Source: Prosopocoilus inquinatus (Eukaryota; Arthropoda; Insecta; Coleoptera; Lucanidae). Taken from it: a stretch of 64,000 nt of DNA. The stretch covers positions 29,238,001 through 29,302,000 of the forward strand of contig CM069870.1 of assembly GCA_036172665.1 (NCBI GenBank). Direction: 5' to 3'. The notes beneath the pieces are model-generated. The model searched no databases. It had not been told where the DNA came from and saw only the letters and a program-made list of their open reading frames with translations. Both the position numbers and the translations under genes were made by a program. Positions 24,263 through 34,790 of this stretch are shown piece after piece (positions within the stretch are counted from its first letter, which is position 1; each line of letters starts with the position of its first letter).

Positions 24263-25114
24263 TGTATGTCATTTCATTATCTAATAAGAAACTAAATTAT
24301 TGTAGTGAAATTAATTTTTATCTCTTGATTTTACCCTCACTTTGTTTTGTTTGTTGATCATTAGTTTCTTGTCAAAAATCCTGGTAAATAATAATTTAAT
24401 ATTTCCGTTAAAGTTTACAAGACTTTATGAACGGATGCAGAAACACTTTCTCATTTCATTTTTCATCTAAACTCCTGATTTGAATATTGAAGGAAGATTC
24501 AGTATTTTATAATATGTAGAACATTGACTTTTAAATCTATTCAACTTATATCATAAATTTCCTTACCGATAGAGTTAGATAGATTAAAACGGACCGATCG
24601 ATACTCTATCAAAATTTAAATATTCGCTTATATTAAAAACCTGTGCACGTATTTGATATTTTCCCCCTTATTCCGAAATATTACACGCAAAATGTGTCGG
24701 ATTTAAGTTAAGCTATTCTTGTTGAGTTTTTTTTATGAGTTAAAATATTGCTATTTTTTTTTATATAAATACTCCTATATTTTTTTTATTATTGGTGTTT
24801 ACAAATTTTAGCAAGGTCTAAATGAAGAGAAGAATTATCTTGTTTTTTTTAAAATCTAACGGAAGCTGATTGCTTTTAACTTTCACATAAATAGCAGCAG
24901 GCCATTTTAAATTATATAGCGTTTTCGATTGGGGTGCACTAGATTTGATTGACCTTTATCTTACTCGATAGGGTTCGGAAACAATCTGTCAAATTCATCA
25001 GTTTTTCGACCTCCGTTTACGAAGTAGCAATACTACGCTTTATTCTTTCTTATATGTTAACTTAGTGAGAAATTACTGTGAACAATAATATTAAAATATC
25101 ATAAACCATAAAAT
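24263..25114. other. AT-rich intergenic
   Basis: Several T-runs; no gene or repeat recognised. Confidence 0.4.
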
Positions 25115-25450
25115 CTGAATAGATAAAACAGCGACATCCTACGTTCGCTTTTTGACCTGACATTGCACTCATTGCGGTAGGATAGACAAATTACCTTGCA
25201 TGGGGTAACCTTATTATGTAGCAAACCCACTTCAATTAGTCTGTCCTACTGCAATGTCAGGTCAAAAAGCGATCGTAGGATTTCGCTGTCATATCTGTTC
25301 ACCACTATTACTTCGCATTTGCGAATAAATTGGTCAAGTCGTTTTTGGTTTGCAGTGGGAATTTCGAGCTATGTCTCTGCTGAAGAAGTCCAAATAGGGC
25401 TGAAACAGCTGGAAAGAGGCTGCAATCAAGAACGATTTGCAACAAAAATT
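25115..25450 (+). mobile_element. Hammerhead-family repeat, inverted and decayed copy
   Basis: 25115-25195 is in minus orientation and 25200-25450 in plus orientation. The ribozyme region (about 25373-25430) keeps CTGAAGA at 25380-25386, a stem II with one G-U pair and GAAA. The cleavage triplet after stem III is lost (GGA instead of GTC/GTA) and the 3' strand of outer stem I is missing, so this copy should not cleave. Confidence 0.6.
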
Positions 25451-25675
25451 TCATATCTGAAATTACTAACAGAAATGACCTAGGGTGCACTCTGTACACT
25501 GAGTGAGTACTATCTTCATCTCATTTTATTCATGAATATTTTAAAACGTGCTGAATATACATTTAGTACACAAAGTGCATCTCAAACGAAAGCACTGTAA
25601 GACAAATTTTATTTAATGTCATTTAATTTTCTAATTGTCATATACATGCTGATCAAAGTTACTGCAGCACTATTT

Positions 25676-26524
25676 AACAACCGCTGCTTCAGCCGACGAA
25701 AATCGCTCACCACGCATTTTATTTTTGATATTCGAGAACAAAAAGAAATCATTAGGTCATAAATCAGGTGAATTTCATGATGGAGAATAATTCGTCGATT
25801 TCGATTGTTTCTTCTTATTTGATCGATGACTTCCGGCAAACAAATTGTAGTATACCAATCAGCACTCACGGTTTTTCGATCCTCTAAACCCACGGTTGTT
25901 ACATGTCCAGTTAAACCAAAGAAACAAGCAATCATTTGCTTCGCAACACTGCGTGAACGGACAACTTTTGCTGGTTTTGGTTCATTTTGAAATACCCAAA
26001 CGGTAGACTGTTTACTTTCTGGCTCATACGAATAGATCCACGTTTCGTTACCAGTAACGATATTATAAACTAAATTTGAACGACTTCCATTGAATTTCTT
26101 GAGCATTTCTTCGCACCATTTGACACGACCCTGTTTTTGCGCTTCTGTTAAATTGTGTGGGATCCAACGACTGCAAAGCTTTCGTACGTTCAAATGATCA
26201 TGCAAAATCTGGTGTATTGCTTTCATGTCAATGAGTAAGGATGCTTGAATCTCACGGTATGTCACATGTCGATCTCGCTCAAGCATTTCACGCATAGCAT
26301 CTACATTAGTGGAAACAAGATGTTGATGGATGACCTTCACGAAATTCGTCACTGAGAGAGGTACGTCAACGCTGGAATTCGGCAAACCAATTATAAACAC
26401 TGCTCTTTGATGGTGCTTCATCTCCAAAAGCCAAATGAAGCCGATCGAGCCATTGTTTCGGCGTTAGACCACATTTGAAATCGTAAAAAATCATGGCACG
26501 AAAATTTTCCCGCGAGATTTCCAT
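25676..26524 (-). pseudogene. mariner transposase copy B, first catalytic Asp lost
   Basis: Start codon at 26524; the main open piece is 26427-25609, whose last part runs past the element. The first catalytic box reads TGNETWI (Asp to Asn). A deletion between the HH of the second box and the downstream HLIYDLMISF segment removes the second Asp and most of the spacer. N-terminal frameshifts are also present. Dead on several counts. Confidence 0.85.
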
Positions 26525-26712
26525 GTTTACACAAAATTACTTTTTCTCAAATGCTGTACAAACAAAACTAGTTCACTTGGATAGGAACTGTCAATAGAAT
26601 TTGATTAGAAAATGTCAATAGGCGAAAAACGTCAAATTTTTCAAATATAATGTTGATAAACACTAACAATTCTAGACCTACTAGATTCCAGAAAATTTTC
26701 CAGCAGCCCTCG
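25676..26712 (-). mobile_element. mariner element, copy B, 3' truncated
   Basis: The minus strand starts CGAGGGCTGCTGGAAAA at 26712, next to TA (26713-26714). Homology to copy A stops abruptly after the GCAGCGGTTG word at about 25676, so the 3' terminal inverted repeat is missing. It faces copy A 1.4 kb away. Confidence 0.8.
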
Positions 26713-26714
26713 TA

Positions 26715-27599
26715 TAACTCCGTTACTATTGGAGCTACGAAGTCGTTCAAATTAACAAAAATTAATTGTTTTTACTCAGTATTAGGTGGTACATTAAAAA
26801 CACAATTACGCACCGCGTTCTCAAAATATCCTCTTGTTTATGTACAATTTTCTGTAATGTTACATCCTGTTGGAAAATGAAAGAATAATAAATTGTAAAT
26901 ACTAAGTACTCTTCACTATTTCACCCCAAAATGAATAATAAAGGAGTTATTGCGATAATTGTATTCGTCGTTTACAATTAACTTTAATTATAAATTTGCT
27001 ACAAATCGGCGAAATTGTAATGATGTGCTCATGCAGGTCTCTATAGCTATTTTGGACCTAATTAGGATTAGGACCTCGTTTGCAGAATAATAGCTCGAGA
27101 ACTCCATCGCAGTTTGTCCGATCTGGCCGACTTACGCGTGGACAGCTTAAGTCGCGACATCACGGGGCTGGTTTGAGATTAAGGCGAGGGACCACTGTGC
27201 CGTATGCGAAGCTTCGCGAAACAAACTAGAAATAAAGCTAAACGAAGCAAAGATAGCGTGGCCATTTACAGCGATGTGTTTGCGATTTGTAATGTGTGAG
27301 CCACATAATTTCTTTTCAGAGTTGGCTATGAACGAGAGAGATACACATGGCAGTTATGTTTGATACAGAGTTGGGCAGTTAGCAGTTATAAAAGATCTGA
27401 CACTGTCAGTAACTGTCATTGTGATTTTTTATTTTTGAATTTTTATAATGACTTTTGTGTTTAATGAACTCATAATGAACCTTAGAAATGATTCCAGTTT
27501 GAAATTTATCTAACAAATTGAAGAAAAATAGACGGCTAATGGGTTTATGATGTAAGAAATCCGTACGAGAATTATCTAGGAAAAATTTCTGCAAGAGCT
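26715..27599. other. Intergenic, nothing recognised
   Basis: A GC-richer patch lies at 27105-27250, around CGAAGCTTCGCG, without a gene signature. No RNA gene seen. Confidence 0.35.
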
Positions 27600-28784
27600 A
27601 TTCCATAAGACTATTTAAGCAGCTCTATTCGACGCTTTGTGTAATTATTTAGAGAAACAGGAAACGTGGGTCCCAGGGAAGACACTGGTAGAGAAAGAGT
27701 TAGAAATGTGGAAGCTATTGAGGCAGTGAGGTAAGTAACGGAGGAATGTCCAGAACCTTCTATGCGACACTTACAGCAAGAGCTAAGTCTTTCTTACGAT
27801 ACTTGTATACATATCCTGAAAAGTGATCTAAATTTATATCCTAACCGTTTACAAGTGACAGTTGAGTTGATTCCTTTAGATAGATCTCAAAGACAAGAAT
27901 TTTGTCAGCGATTTATGAATCATTTCGATAATAAAAGTGCTTTATTTCGCTTAAAAGCTTGAATCGTCTTTCAAATAGTGTGGACCTGAAACTCGTAGTT
28001 GCAAAATAACACCTTATTTGAATTTTTTGTTACAGTTTATTTGTAAATAACCATAATTCAATTCAAAGAAGTTTTAAAAATAGAGAGATTTAAAGAAAAG
28101 AATGTCTGTTTTTGAATCAAAACACGTTTGGATCACGATTTTGTGAGCGAAAGAAAGCACCTATTGATGAGGCTTTGTCAAAAATTATGTTCACGGATGA
28201 ATCGTGCTTCTACCTATCTGGTTATGTCAATTATCAAAACATGAGAATGCTGCATTCACAAAAAAAAGGAGTTTGGGCTGCTGTTAGGAAGGATTATCGG
28301 ACCCATCTTTTGTGAAGGTGACTTAAAAGTATTGGATTTCTAGAAATGCGTGTTCTGTGATTTTTAGGGAACCCTTAATGCTGTGCGATATCGACAAGAT
28401 ATTATTTGAACACCGTTTGTAAATGCGTTACATGATGATAAAATACAGGAAGGACATTTTCAGCAAGACGGAGCCCGTATATACACTACCGATGAAAATA
28501 TGGTTTTTTTGGGGATCGCATTATTACTTTAAACACAGAAACGATTTGGCCACCACATTCCTGCGATTTGACACTCTGTGATTTTTTTTCTTTGGATACA
28601 CTTAAAAAGCTCTACTTTTAAAACCCTTGTTGTTAATTCTGACGACCTGCACCAAAGAATTACGAACAAGAGTGCAAAGTTTAGTAATATACCAGGAATT
28701 CTTCAAAATGTTATCAATTCTGTTGAAAAAATGGCTACACTTTGCCTAGCAGAAGGTGGTGGGCACATAGCACATCTTATTTAA
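27600..28784 (+). pseudogene. Tc1/mariner-superfamily transposase relic (distinct family)
   Basis: Order of recognisable parts: IRRFV...TGNVGP and RNVEAIEAVR (HTH region), ECPEPSMRHLQQEL, a first catalytic box IMFTDESCFYLSGYVNYQN, GVWAAV, then NAVRYR...TPFVNALHDDKIQ, the second box HFQQDGA, a degraded third box CDLTLCDFF, and the tail NVINSVEK...CLAEGGGHIAHLI. Multiple stops and frameshifts. The spacing of the last two acidic residues is larger than the 34 of classical mariner. The C-terminal half lies only ~170 bp left of a foldback element. Confidence 0.75.
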
Positions 28785-28954
28785 CAAATACTTGTTTTCT
28801 TTCCAACAATTTGATCGGTTTATCTAAATTATCTGGGATTTCCCATCCTAACTTTCAACCTCAAGTGTCACTAAAAGAGAGTTCAAATTAAATAGTTTTA
28901 AAATTCGAAGTTCCAATATAATAACTGCGAATACGTGATTTTTCTCACAGCTAA

Positions 28955-29680
28955 GGATTGGGCTGGTTTATTTAAGACACTCTTTTGTTGTACGCCTTTT
29001 ATTTCGAAACAGATTTGCTCCATTATCAGAGGCTCTAAATGATACAAAATATGAGTTTGTGAAAAATTATAAACAATTAATTGTTACTTACAACAGCTTG
29101 AGGGTTCCAATTGAAGTAGCATGTTACAATAATTGAATAACAATAAAAAAATTTACCAGAAAACTTGTTGAAAAGTTGATTAAAACATTAAAAACCAATG
29201 TAAAAGGGACGGACAAAAAATATAAGTTAAGCGTCAAATGGCGGACGTGAAAGTGCGGGAAGCACAAGAATCAAGGAGCACACTTGTTAAAAATAAGGCG
29301 ACAAATTTGAAAATTAAAAATGGAAGGGTTAGGATCTGTTTATGTTCTTTTCTTTTTCCATTAAATTACAGTAGATATTACTTAAGTTTTGTATATCCGA
29401 TTGTGAATTCATAGTGTCAGCATGAGTATAAATGTGAAACATTTCAATAAAGTCTTTTTTGTAGGTTGTTCTCCGTCGCTGAACCTATCATTTTTGTCCG
29501 TCCCTTATACACTGGTTTTTAATGTTTTAACAAAAAAAAATTATTAACAATTAATTGTTCATAATTTTTCACGAACTCATATTTTGTATCATTTAGTGCC
29601 TCTGATGATGGAACAAATCTATTTCGAAATATAAGGCATACAACAAAACAATGTCTTACGTAAACCAGCCCAATCCTGCC
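28955..29680. mobile_element. Foldback element with ~130-270-bp arms
   Basis: 28955-29090 is the inverse of about 29545-29680 (shared words GATTGGGCTGGTTTA and AATGATACAAAATATGAG). Further in, 29178-29225 is the inverse of 29490-29540 (GGGACGGACAAAAA). The left arm carries an extra ~90 bp. No coding frame. A non-autonomous foldback/MITE. Confidence 0.75.
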
Positions 29681-30119
29681 GAACAACCCTATAACCAAAA
29701 CTCTACAATTTTGTGTTTCAACAAGTACGGCATACTTCCTAAGTTTTCAAAATACTGTTTTAAATCAGTGTTACACAACTGAACAATTTCGATTAGTTTT
29801 TCTTGTGTTTCGACACATTTTCAGTCATTGTTGTTGCTGTTTCTTGTCCAGCATGTAATTTAATGTGACTAGCTACCACAAGTGTGCGTTTGAACACCAG
29901 CGACGAATTTGCTCGAATCAAAACAGAGTTAAACCGAGCGAAGATAAATATCATTTTCTATTTTCGCTAGCCTAATTTCGCTTCGCTTAGCTTTAGTTGC
30001 CGTATCCACAACAATGCTAATTCTCAACAAGCTTTCGCTCAGCTTAGCTTCGCTTCGCGAGCAGTGGCCCCTTGCCTTTAAGCGCTCTCCATGCGTAAGA
30101 AGGCTGAATTTTTTTTGTA
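29681..30119. other. Intergenic with AGCGAAGC-rich patch
   Basis: Between 29935 and 30075 the word TTCGCTTCGC / AGCGAAGC recurs several times, probably MITE debris. A TAA microsatellite starts near 30135. Confidence 0.4.
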
Positions 30120-30840
30120 AATGATGAATACAATATAATAATAATAATATGTTTATTGATCCACTAACTACAAATAGAAAAAATAATTTATATCTAAATG
30201 AAATATTTTGGATCAAAGGGCTCAGATTCAGGTTGGAGGCGAACCAACGACCTGATCTGCCATCTGAGCCGCACTTAAATAAATAAATAGATTATAAAAT
30301 GTTCGACTCGGAAAGACACTTACAATTACCAAATACTCTGTAAACGAAAGATTAATTGTAAATTATTATTGACCCAAATGTCCGTTCTTTATTTTCAGTA
30401 ATAACTGACGCGTAAAAGGCAAAAATAATAATTTTTTCAGTTCCTGTGGTAAATAGTTCCATAATGCAGCACAGTTGTAAGAAAAGGATCGCCGGAAAAA
30501 CATAGTGAAATATCGTGGAATGATGATGACATTTTTACGCCGAATATTAATATTGTGAATGTCAGTTCGAAACGTTATTTTGTGGTAAAGATAGACAGGA
30601 GTTTTGTTAGTTATGATTTTATAGAAAGTGCAAACGCTATGGAAAAATCGCCTGTCAGTCATATTTAACCAATTAGCTCTTTTCAACCTGTGAGATATCC
30701 GTTCATATTTTCGAATACCATAAATAAGTCTTAAGCAAGAGTTCTGAACCCCAGTTCTGAATACGAGATCTATCTGCTGCGTCAATACAAGGACCATACA
30801 CGGGGTCACAAAAATTAAAACGTGACAATATATCACATAA
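30120..30840 (-). pseudogene. LINE C-terminal fragment
   Basis: Minus frame 30836-30366 reads VQNSCLRLIYGIRKYERISH...LNM then ...YKIITNKTPVYLY...FRTDIHNINIR... and FRRSFSYNCAALWNYLP, the conserved region downstream of reverse transcriptase in many arthropod LINEs. The 3' side contains a tRNA-like T arm (TTGGTTCGCCTCCAA at about 30251-30265, minus) and ends in ATT/TAA repeats. A sister fragment is at 38165-38618. Confidence 0.7.
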
Positions 30841-32904
30841 CTCCTTTATAATTCATTTATTTCCACCTTCTTAGTAAATGATATTTTATAGGTTTATTTT
30901 GTTGTTTACGGTAACCAAGTAAACGATAAATTACGGGAACAGACTTGTAATATTTTACGCGCTCGTATAAAAACCTGTTAAATTTTACAGGCTTGTAGAA
31001 AAGCCTATTTACATCACCATGTTTACGTCTAGCTAGAAATAACGCCTTCGATAAAAGAAGCAATTGCGTTTTGATATGATTACTGTAATCCTGAGTAAAA
31101 GCAGTTCATTTTTCATAGTTTGAACGACTTCGTAACTTCAATAATGTTTATGTAATTGTTAGAGATGAATTTGTTTAAAGCTTTGTCCTTATGATTCTGG
31201 GGTTATGATAATATAATATTATCGTTATATTATTACGGTTTTAAGTAACACTTATTTACAGTTATAAAGAGAAACGTTTTGAAATCGGATTAGTTTGTCT
31301 TGATGAAATCGCTCGTCGTTTGTGAAATCGGTTTGTCCTGAAGTTTTTACGTCTGAATAAATTTAGACGTACAATACGAGCAAGAATGGCAAAATATGCC
31401 AGACATTCGAATCATGAAACATCGATTCTGACATCGAAAAGCGCACGTATACAGGAACCTTTGTCGGCGCAATAAGTAAAGCAAATTACATCTAGCTGGT
31501 TGGGTCTATTGAATCCACTGTGTGTTGTCGGTACCTTTAGTGCGGTGGTATAAAGTACCGCATCGGGGTTAGCTTATTGTATCACTGTCAAATGTGCTTC
31601 ACAGTCTACAGAAGACACAATGTCACTTTCACGCTTCCTCCATTGTTATTGTTTGTGTATTTGAGAGATTAGATTTGTTAACAATCTGACTTTTCGTAAA
31701 GGACATGCGCTTACGTTTTGTTTGTCGGCAATTCTATCGAACGCTTGCTATTTCACTTAATACCTTGATCTTTTTGCGCCCCGCTTCCATTCAATTCTGG
31801 TTCGAGTATCTTTGAAAGTAAATATCTTCGACGTAAAGTGAGTTAGACGTATTGAACTATAAATACCTTCACATTTTTATATTCTTCTCTAAAGTTTAGC
31901 AGATATTTGGAAATTCTATTTCACTGACTTGCTGAAATTGACGGTACTAAATAAAGTTCATTCGAAAAATCGACAATAAGAAAACGAAATAAATTAATAA
32001 CAAGTCAGATTAACCGTAGATTTCTAGGGCCCAGTTTCACCATCACAGTTTAACTTTAAGCTAAATCTGGCCTAAATGTGGCCTTTGTTGTTAATTTTCG
32101 ATTTTAGTTAAAATTCCGAAGTCAACTTTTGTTGCCCGACGACAATTGTAAGAAAATGCTTTTTAAACATTAAACTGATACTATTAAAATTGATAAGAGC
32201 ACTCAACGTTTCATTATCGATTGATAGCTCTTTCCAATTTTAATAGTGTCCATTTAAAGTTATAAAACTATTTTCTTAATTTTTTAGTTATCTTAAGTAT
32301 AAAATAGTAAATTTTTATATTTTCAGAAAACCACCATCAAAAAATTTCAAAAAGTATATCACAAACGGGCTGTTCCCTTAAAAATGATAACTTTAGTCCG
32401 CAGTAACGGAACACCCTGTATTATGGACAATTAATTTGGCAATTATATGCCGCATATTAATTTATAATATCTTTTTAAATAACTTCATAATTACCAAATT
32501 TAGAACTTTTTTATTCTCATAATATCAAAAATACTAAAATTTCAATTAAAAATGATGTTTCTGTCCTTATATAACAGATGTCTCAAGTGTAGTGTTACAG
32601 CCAAATTCTTCCTTAAATGATACACAAGTAAAAATAATAGTATAATCGATTTACCAGTGAAAAGAAACATTAACATTGGTTTTGGATATGCATACAAGAG
32701 CTTTTTTTGAACTATGAACACACAATGTTGATATTCCAATGTTCCATTTTAGAAAAAGTCATGTTAATGTATTGCAGCAGGATATCAAAAGAAGCTTTAA
32801 TGAAACAAATGTCCTCTTGTTGTCAGTTATGAAATGTCATAAATTACATATTAAATATTAAACAAAAAAATAGTTAACATTATGATTTAAAACGTAAAGG
32901 AGGA
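30841..32904. other. Intergenic; scattered TIR-like ends
   Basis: No gene recognised. GGAACACCCTGTA at 32408-32420 looks like a mariner-type terminal repeat without a clear partner. Confidence 0.4.
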
Positions 32905-32905
32905 C

Positions 32906-32987
32906 GAACAGATAAAATAGCGACATCTTACTATCGCTTTTTGACCTGACAAAAAGCGATAGTAAGATGTCGCTATTTTATCTGTTC
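32906..32987. repeat. Perfect 37-bp inverted repeat, 8-nt loop
   Basis: GAACAGATAAAATAGCGACA... and its exact inverse face each other across GACCTGAC. It marks the point where the repeat copy turned back on itself. Confidence 0.9.
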
Positions 32988-33051
32988 ATCATTCTTACAT
33001 CGCAATTGCGAATAAATTGGGCAAGTCGTTTTTGGTCTGCAGTGGGAATGT

Positions 33052-33114
33052 CGAGCTACGTCTCTGCTGAAGAAGCCCCAAGCAGGGCTGAAACAGCTGT
33101 CCAGAGGCTGCTCG
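33052..33114 (+). ncRNA. Type-I hammerhead ribozyme (most complete)
   Basis: Outer stem I CGAGC 33052-33056 / GCTCG 33110-33114; internal loop TACGT opposite GCT; inner stem I CTCTG 33062-33066 / CAGAG 33102-33106; core CTGAAGA 33067-33073; stem II AGCCC 33074-33078 / GGGCT 33085-33089 with loop CAAGCA; GAAA 33090-33093; stem III ACAG 33093-33096 / CTGT 33097-33100 without loop; C17 at 33101. Every helix is perfectly paired and every conserved core base is present. A very short palindromic stem III is typical of hammerheads in Penelope-like elements and retrozymes. Confidence 0.9.
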
Positions 33115-33214
33115 AGGTTTTCACTGCAATCAAAAACGATTTGCACCAAATTTTTATAAAAATTTTTTTTTTTTAGTAAAGGAGGACATTTAAAAGAATA
33201 ACGGCCATTTTCAT

Positions 33215-33310
33215 AATCAGACTTTGAGGAAGCTTTAATTTAAAGTCACTTTAAGTATAGGGAAACAAATGTGTTTTCTTAGATTAAAGTAACTTTAAAT
33301 TTAAAGTCTG
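33215..33310. repeat. ~95-bp hairpin (MITE-like)
   Basis: TCAGACTTTGAGG...TTAATTTAAAGT is inverted at 33277-33308 (AACTTTAAATTTAAAGTCTGA). Confidence 0.55.
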
Positions 33311-33552
33311 AATAAGAAGACGGCGCCAGATGTTAATATTTCTGAATTGAAAGTCATGTTGTTCCATGAAAGGCAACTTACAATATATTGCCCCGTTTTT
33401 TTCTAAAACTTGTAACGGGTCTGCTCGGTTCGGGTCAACTCGCCGGTGTCTAGGTTCGTAAATGGAGAAGATGTGATTGTGACGTAACTCACATTTTATT
33501 CTTGTCTTAATTACAAGTTATATACACATTTAGAAACCTACATATTATCATA

Positions 33553-34453
33553 CAGGCTGTTCTTTTACTGTGTGGAAATATTTAAACCTGTAATATATCA
33601 CCATAAATGGCAACGATTGAACTTATATGTTCTTAACACAAATTTAATAGTTTTCGAGAAAAATGCAGTGGTAGATTTTCACTAAACCGTTTGAGAACTG
33701 CTGGCATAGCTAAAAGTGGAACGTGGCCGCCACTTCAATTAAGATCCGCAGCCGAAGTAGGCCAGGGTTAGTGCGTTACTTGCTCTTGAGCACGATCGAC
33801 GTAACCCAGCCGCTCCGATCACAGCTGATCGATCAAGGCGTTTACAATTTAAATTAACTTCACTGCAGGCAATAACAAGTTTAAATATTTTTAAATTAAA
33901 ATCTAGTGCAATTCAAGAAGCTGCGGTTCGTAATTGCCGAACAAATTAAAAGCGAGGTACAAACAAATTGTAATTTCTAATTCCATACTATTTTTAATAG
34001 ACTTATAATAAAAATTTCCTTTTTTTCCATGGACCGTAAGTAGTAATACTTTCATAGCTAGCAGTTAGATTACAGTAAAAGTTTATTTACGTAAGAGGGT
34101 GAAGGAAGAACATTTTTAAGGCGCTTGCCTAATTGGTGATATCGTAGAACGTTTTACTTCGCTCAGTGAATTAAAATTTTAAATAAAATAATTAATAAAC
34201 GATATCGGTGATTATTATTACGAAACGCTACGAAATGGGTTTGACTGCGGAACTCAGGGTAGATGTGTAGGAAGGTGTTGCGATCTTGCAAGTATTTCTC
34301 TCTCGCACATATCAACGGTTCCAAACAAGTGGAACCTCCAAAATTTTTTGGCTATAGTATGGTAATCACCGGAAAATACGCACAGTAAGTAACATTTCAT
34401 GTACTTATACTAAGTTTTTTTTTTTTATTTGCACACAGTAAAAGAACACCCTG
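33553..34453. mobile_element. TIR element copy 2 (901 bp)
   Basis: The ends are identical to those of copy 1 at 25-930 and are flanked by TA (33551-33552, 34454-34455). Closely similar throughout, with small indels. No coding frame. Confidence 0.85.
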
Positions 34454-34499
34454 TATAACAGTCTGAATTCGGTGTATCTGTGACATTTTGACTGGAATC

Positions 34500-34790
34500 G
34501 GGAGCACAAGACGCTTGTCTAGGGTTATGCAAGAGACTTGCACCCTGGTCAGAGGAGCAGACAAGACTCTTGTCTCGGGTTATGCAAGACAACAAGGGTT
34601 GGAAGGAAGAGTAGCTACTTCTTTTGAAGCAGCTGATCCGACCCCTTTCGGTCAATTTCAGTTTTTTTGTCAATTTTTATTACATATATTCAAGGATATG
34701 GACCAATAAAGAATTACTTGCACTGTAATCACTGATCACGGAAGCAGACAAGGCGCTTATCTCATCATGATCATGCAAGGCACTTGCATC
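34500..34790. repeat. Degenerate short repeats around ACAAGxCxCTTGTCT
   Basis: A palindromic word (ACAAGACGCTTGTCT, ACAAGACTCTTGTCT, ACAAGGCGCTTATCT) followed by a conserved ATGCAAG occurs three times, at about 34507, 34562 and 34748. Confidence 0.5.

Larger units (their letters stand above)
32905..33165 (+). mobile_element. Hammerhead-bearing repeat, best-preserved single copy
   Basis: Begins with a 37-bp perfect palindrome pair (32906-32942 and 32951-32987), continues with the family's plus-strand half (AATTGGGCAAGTCG...), then the ribozyme and the CACTGCAATCAAAAACG flank. Confidence 0.75.

Noticed and set aside
25373..25430. Sixth hammerhead copy
   Set aside because: The core words survive, but the cleavage triplet and the 3' strand of stem I are lost; listed only as a decayed repeat.
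30222..30280. tRNA gene on the minus strand
   Set aside because: Only a T-arm-like hairpin with a box-B-like word is present; no acceptor stem or anticodon arm could be folded. Probably a tRNA-derived tail of a LINE/SINE.
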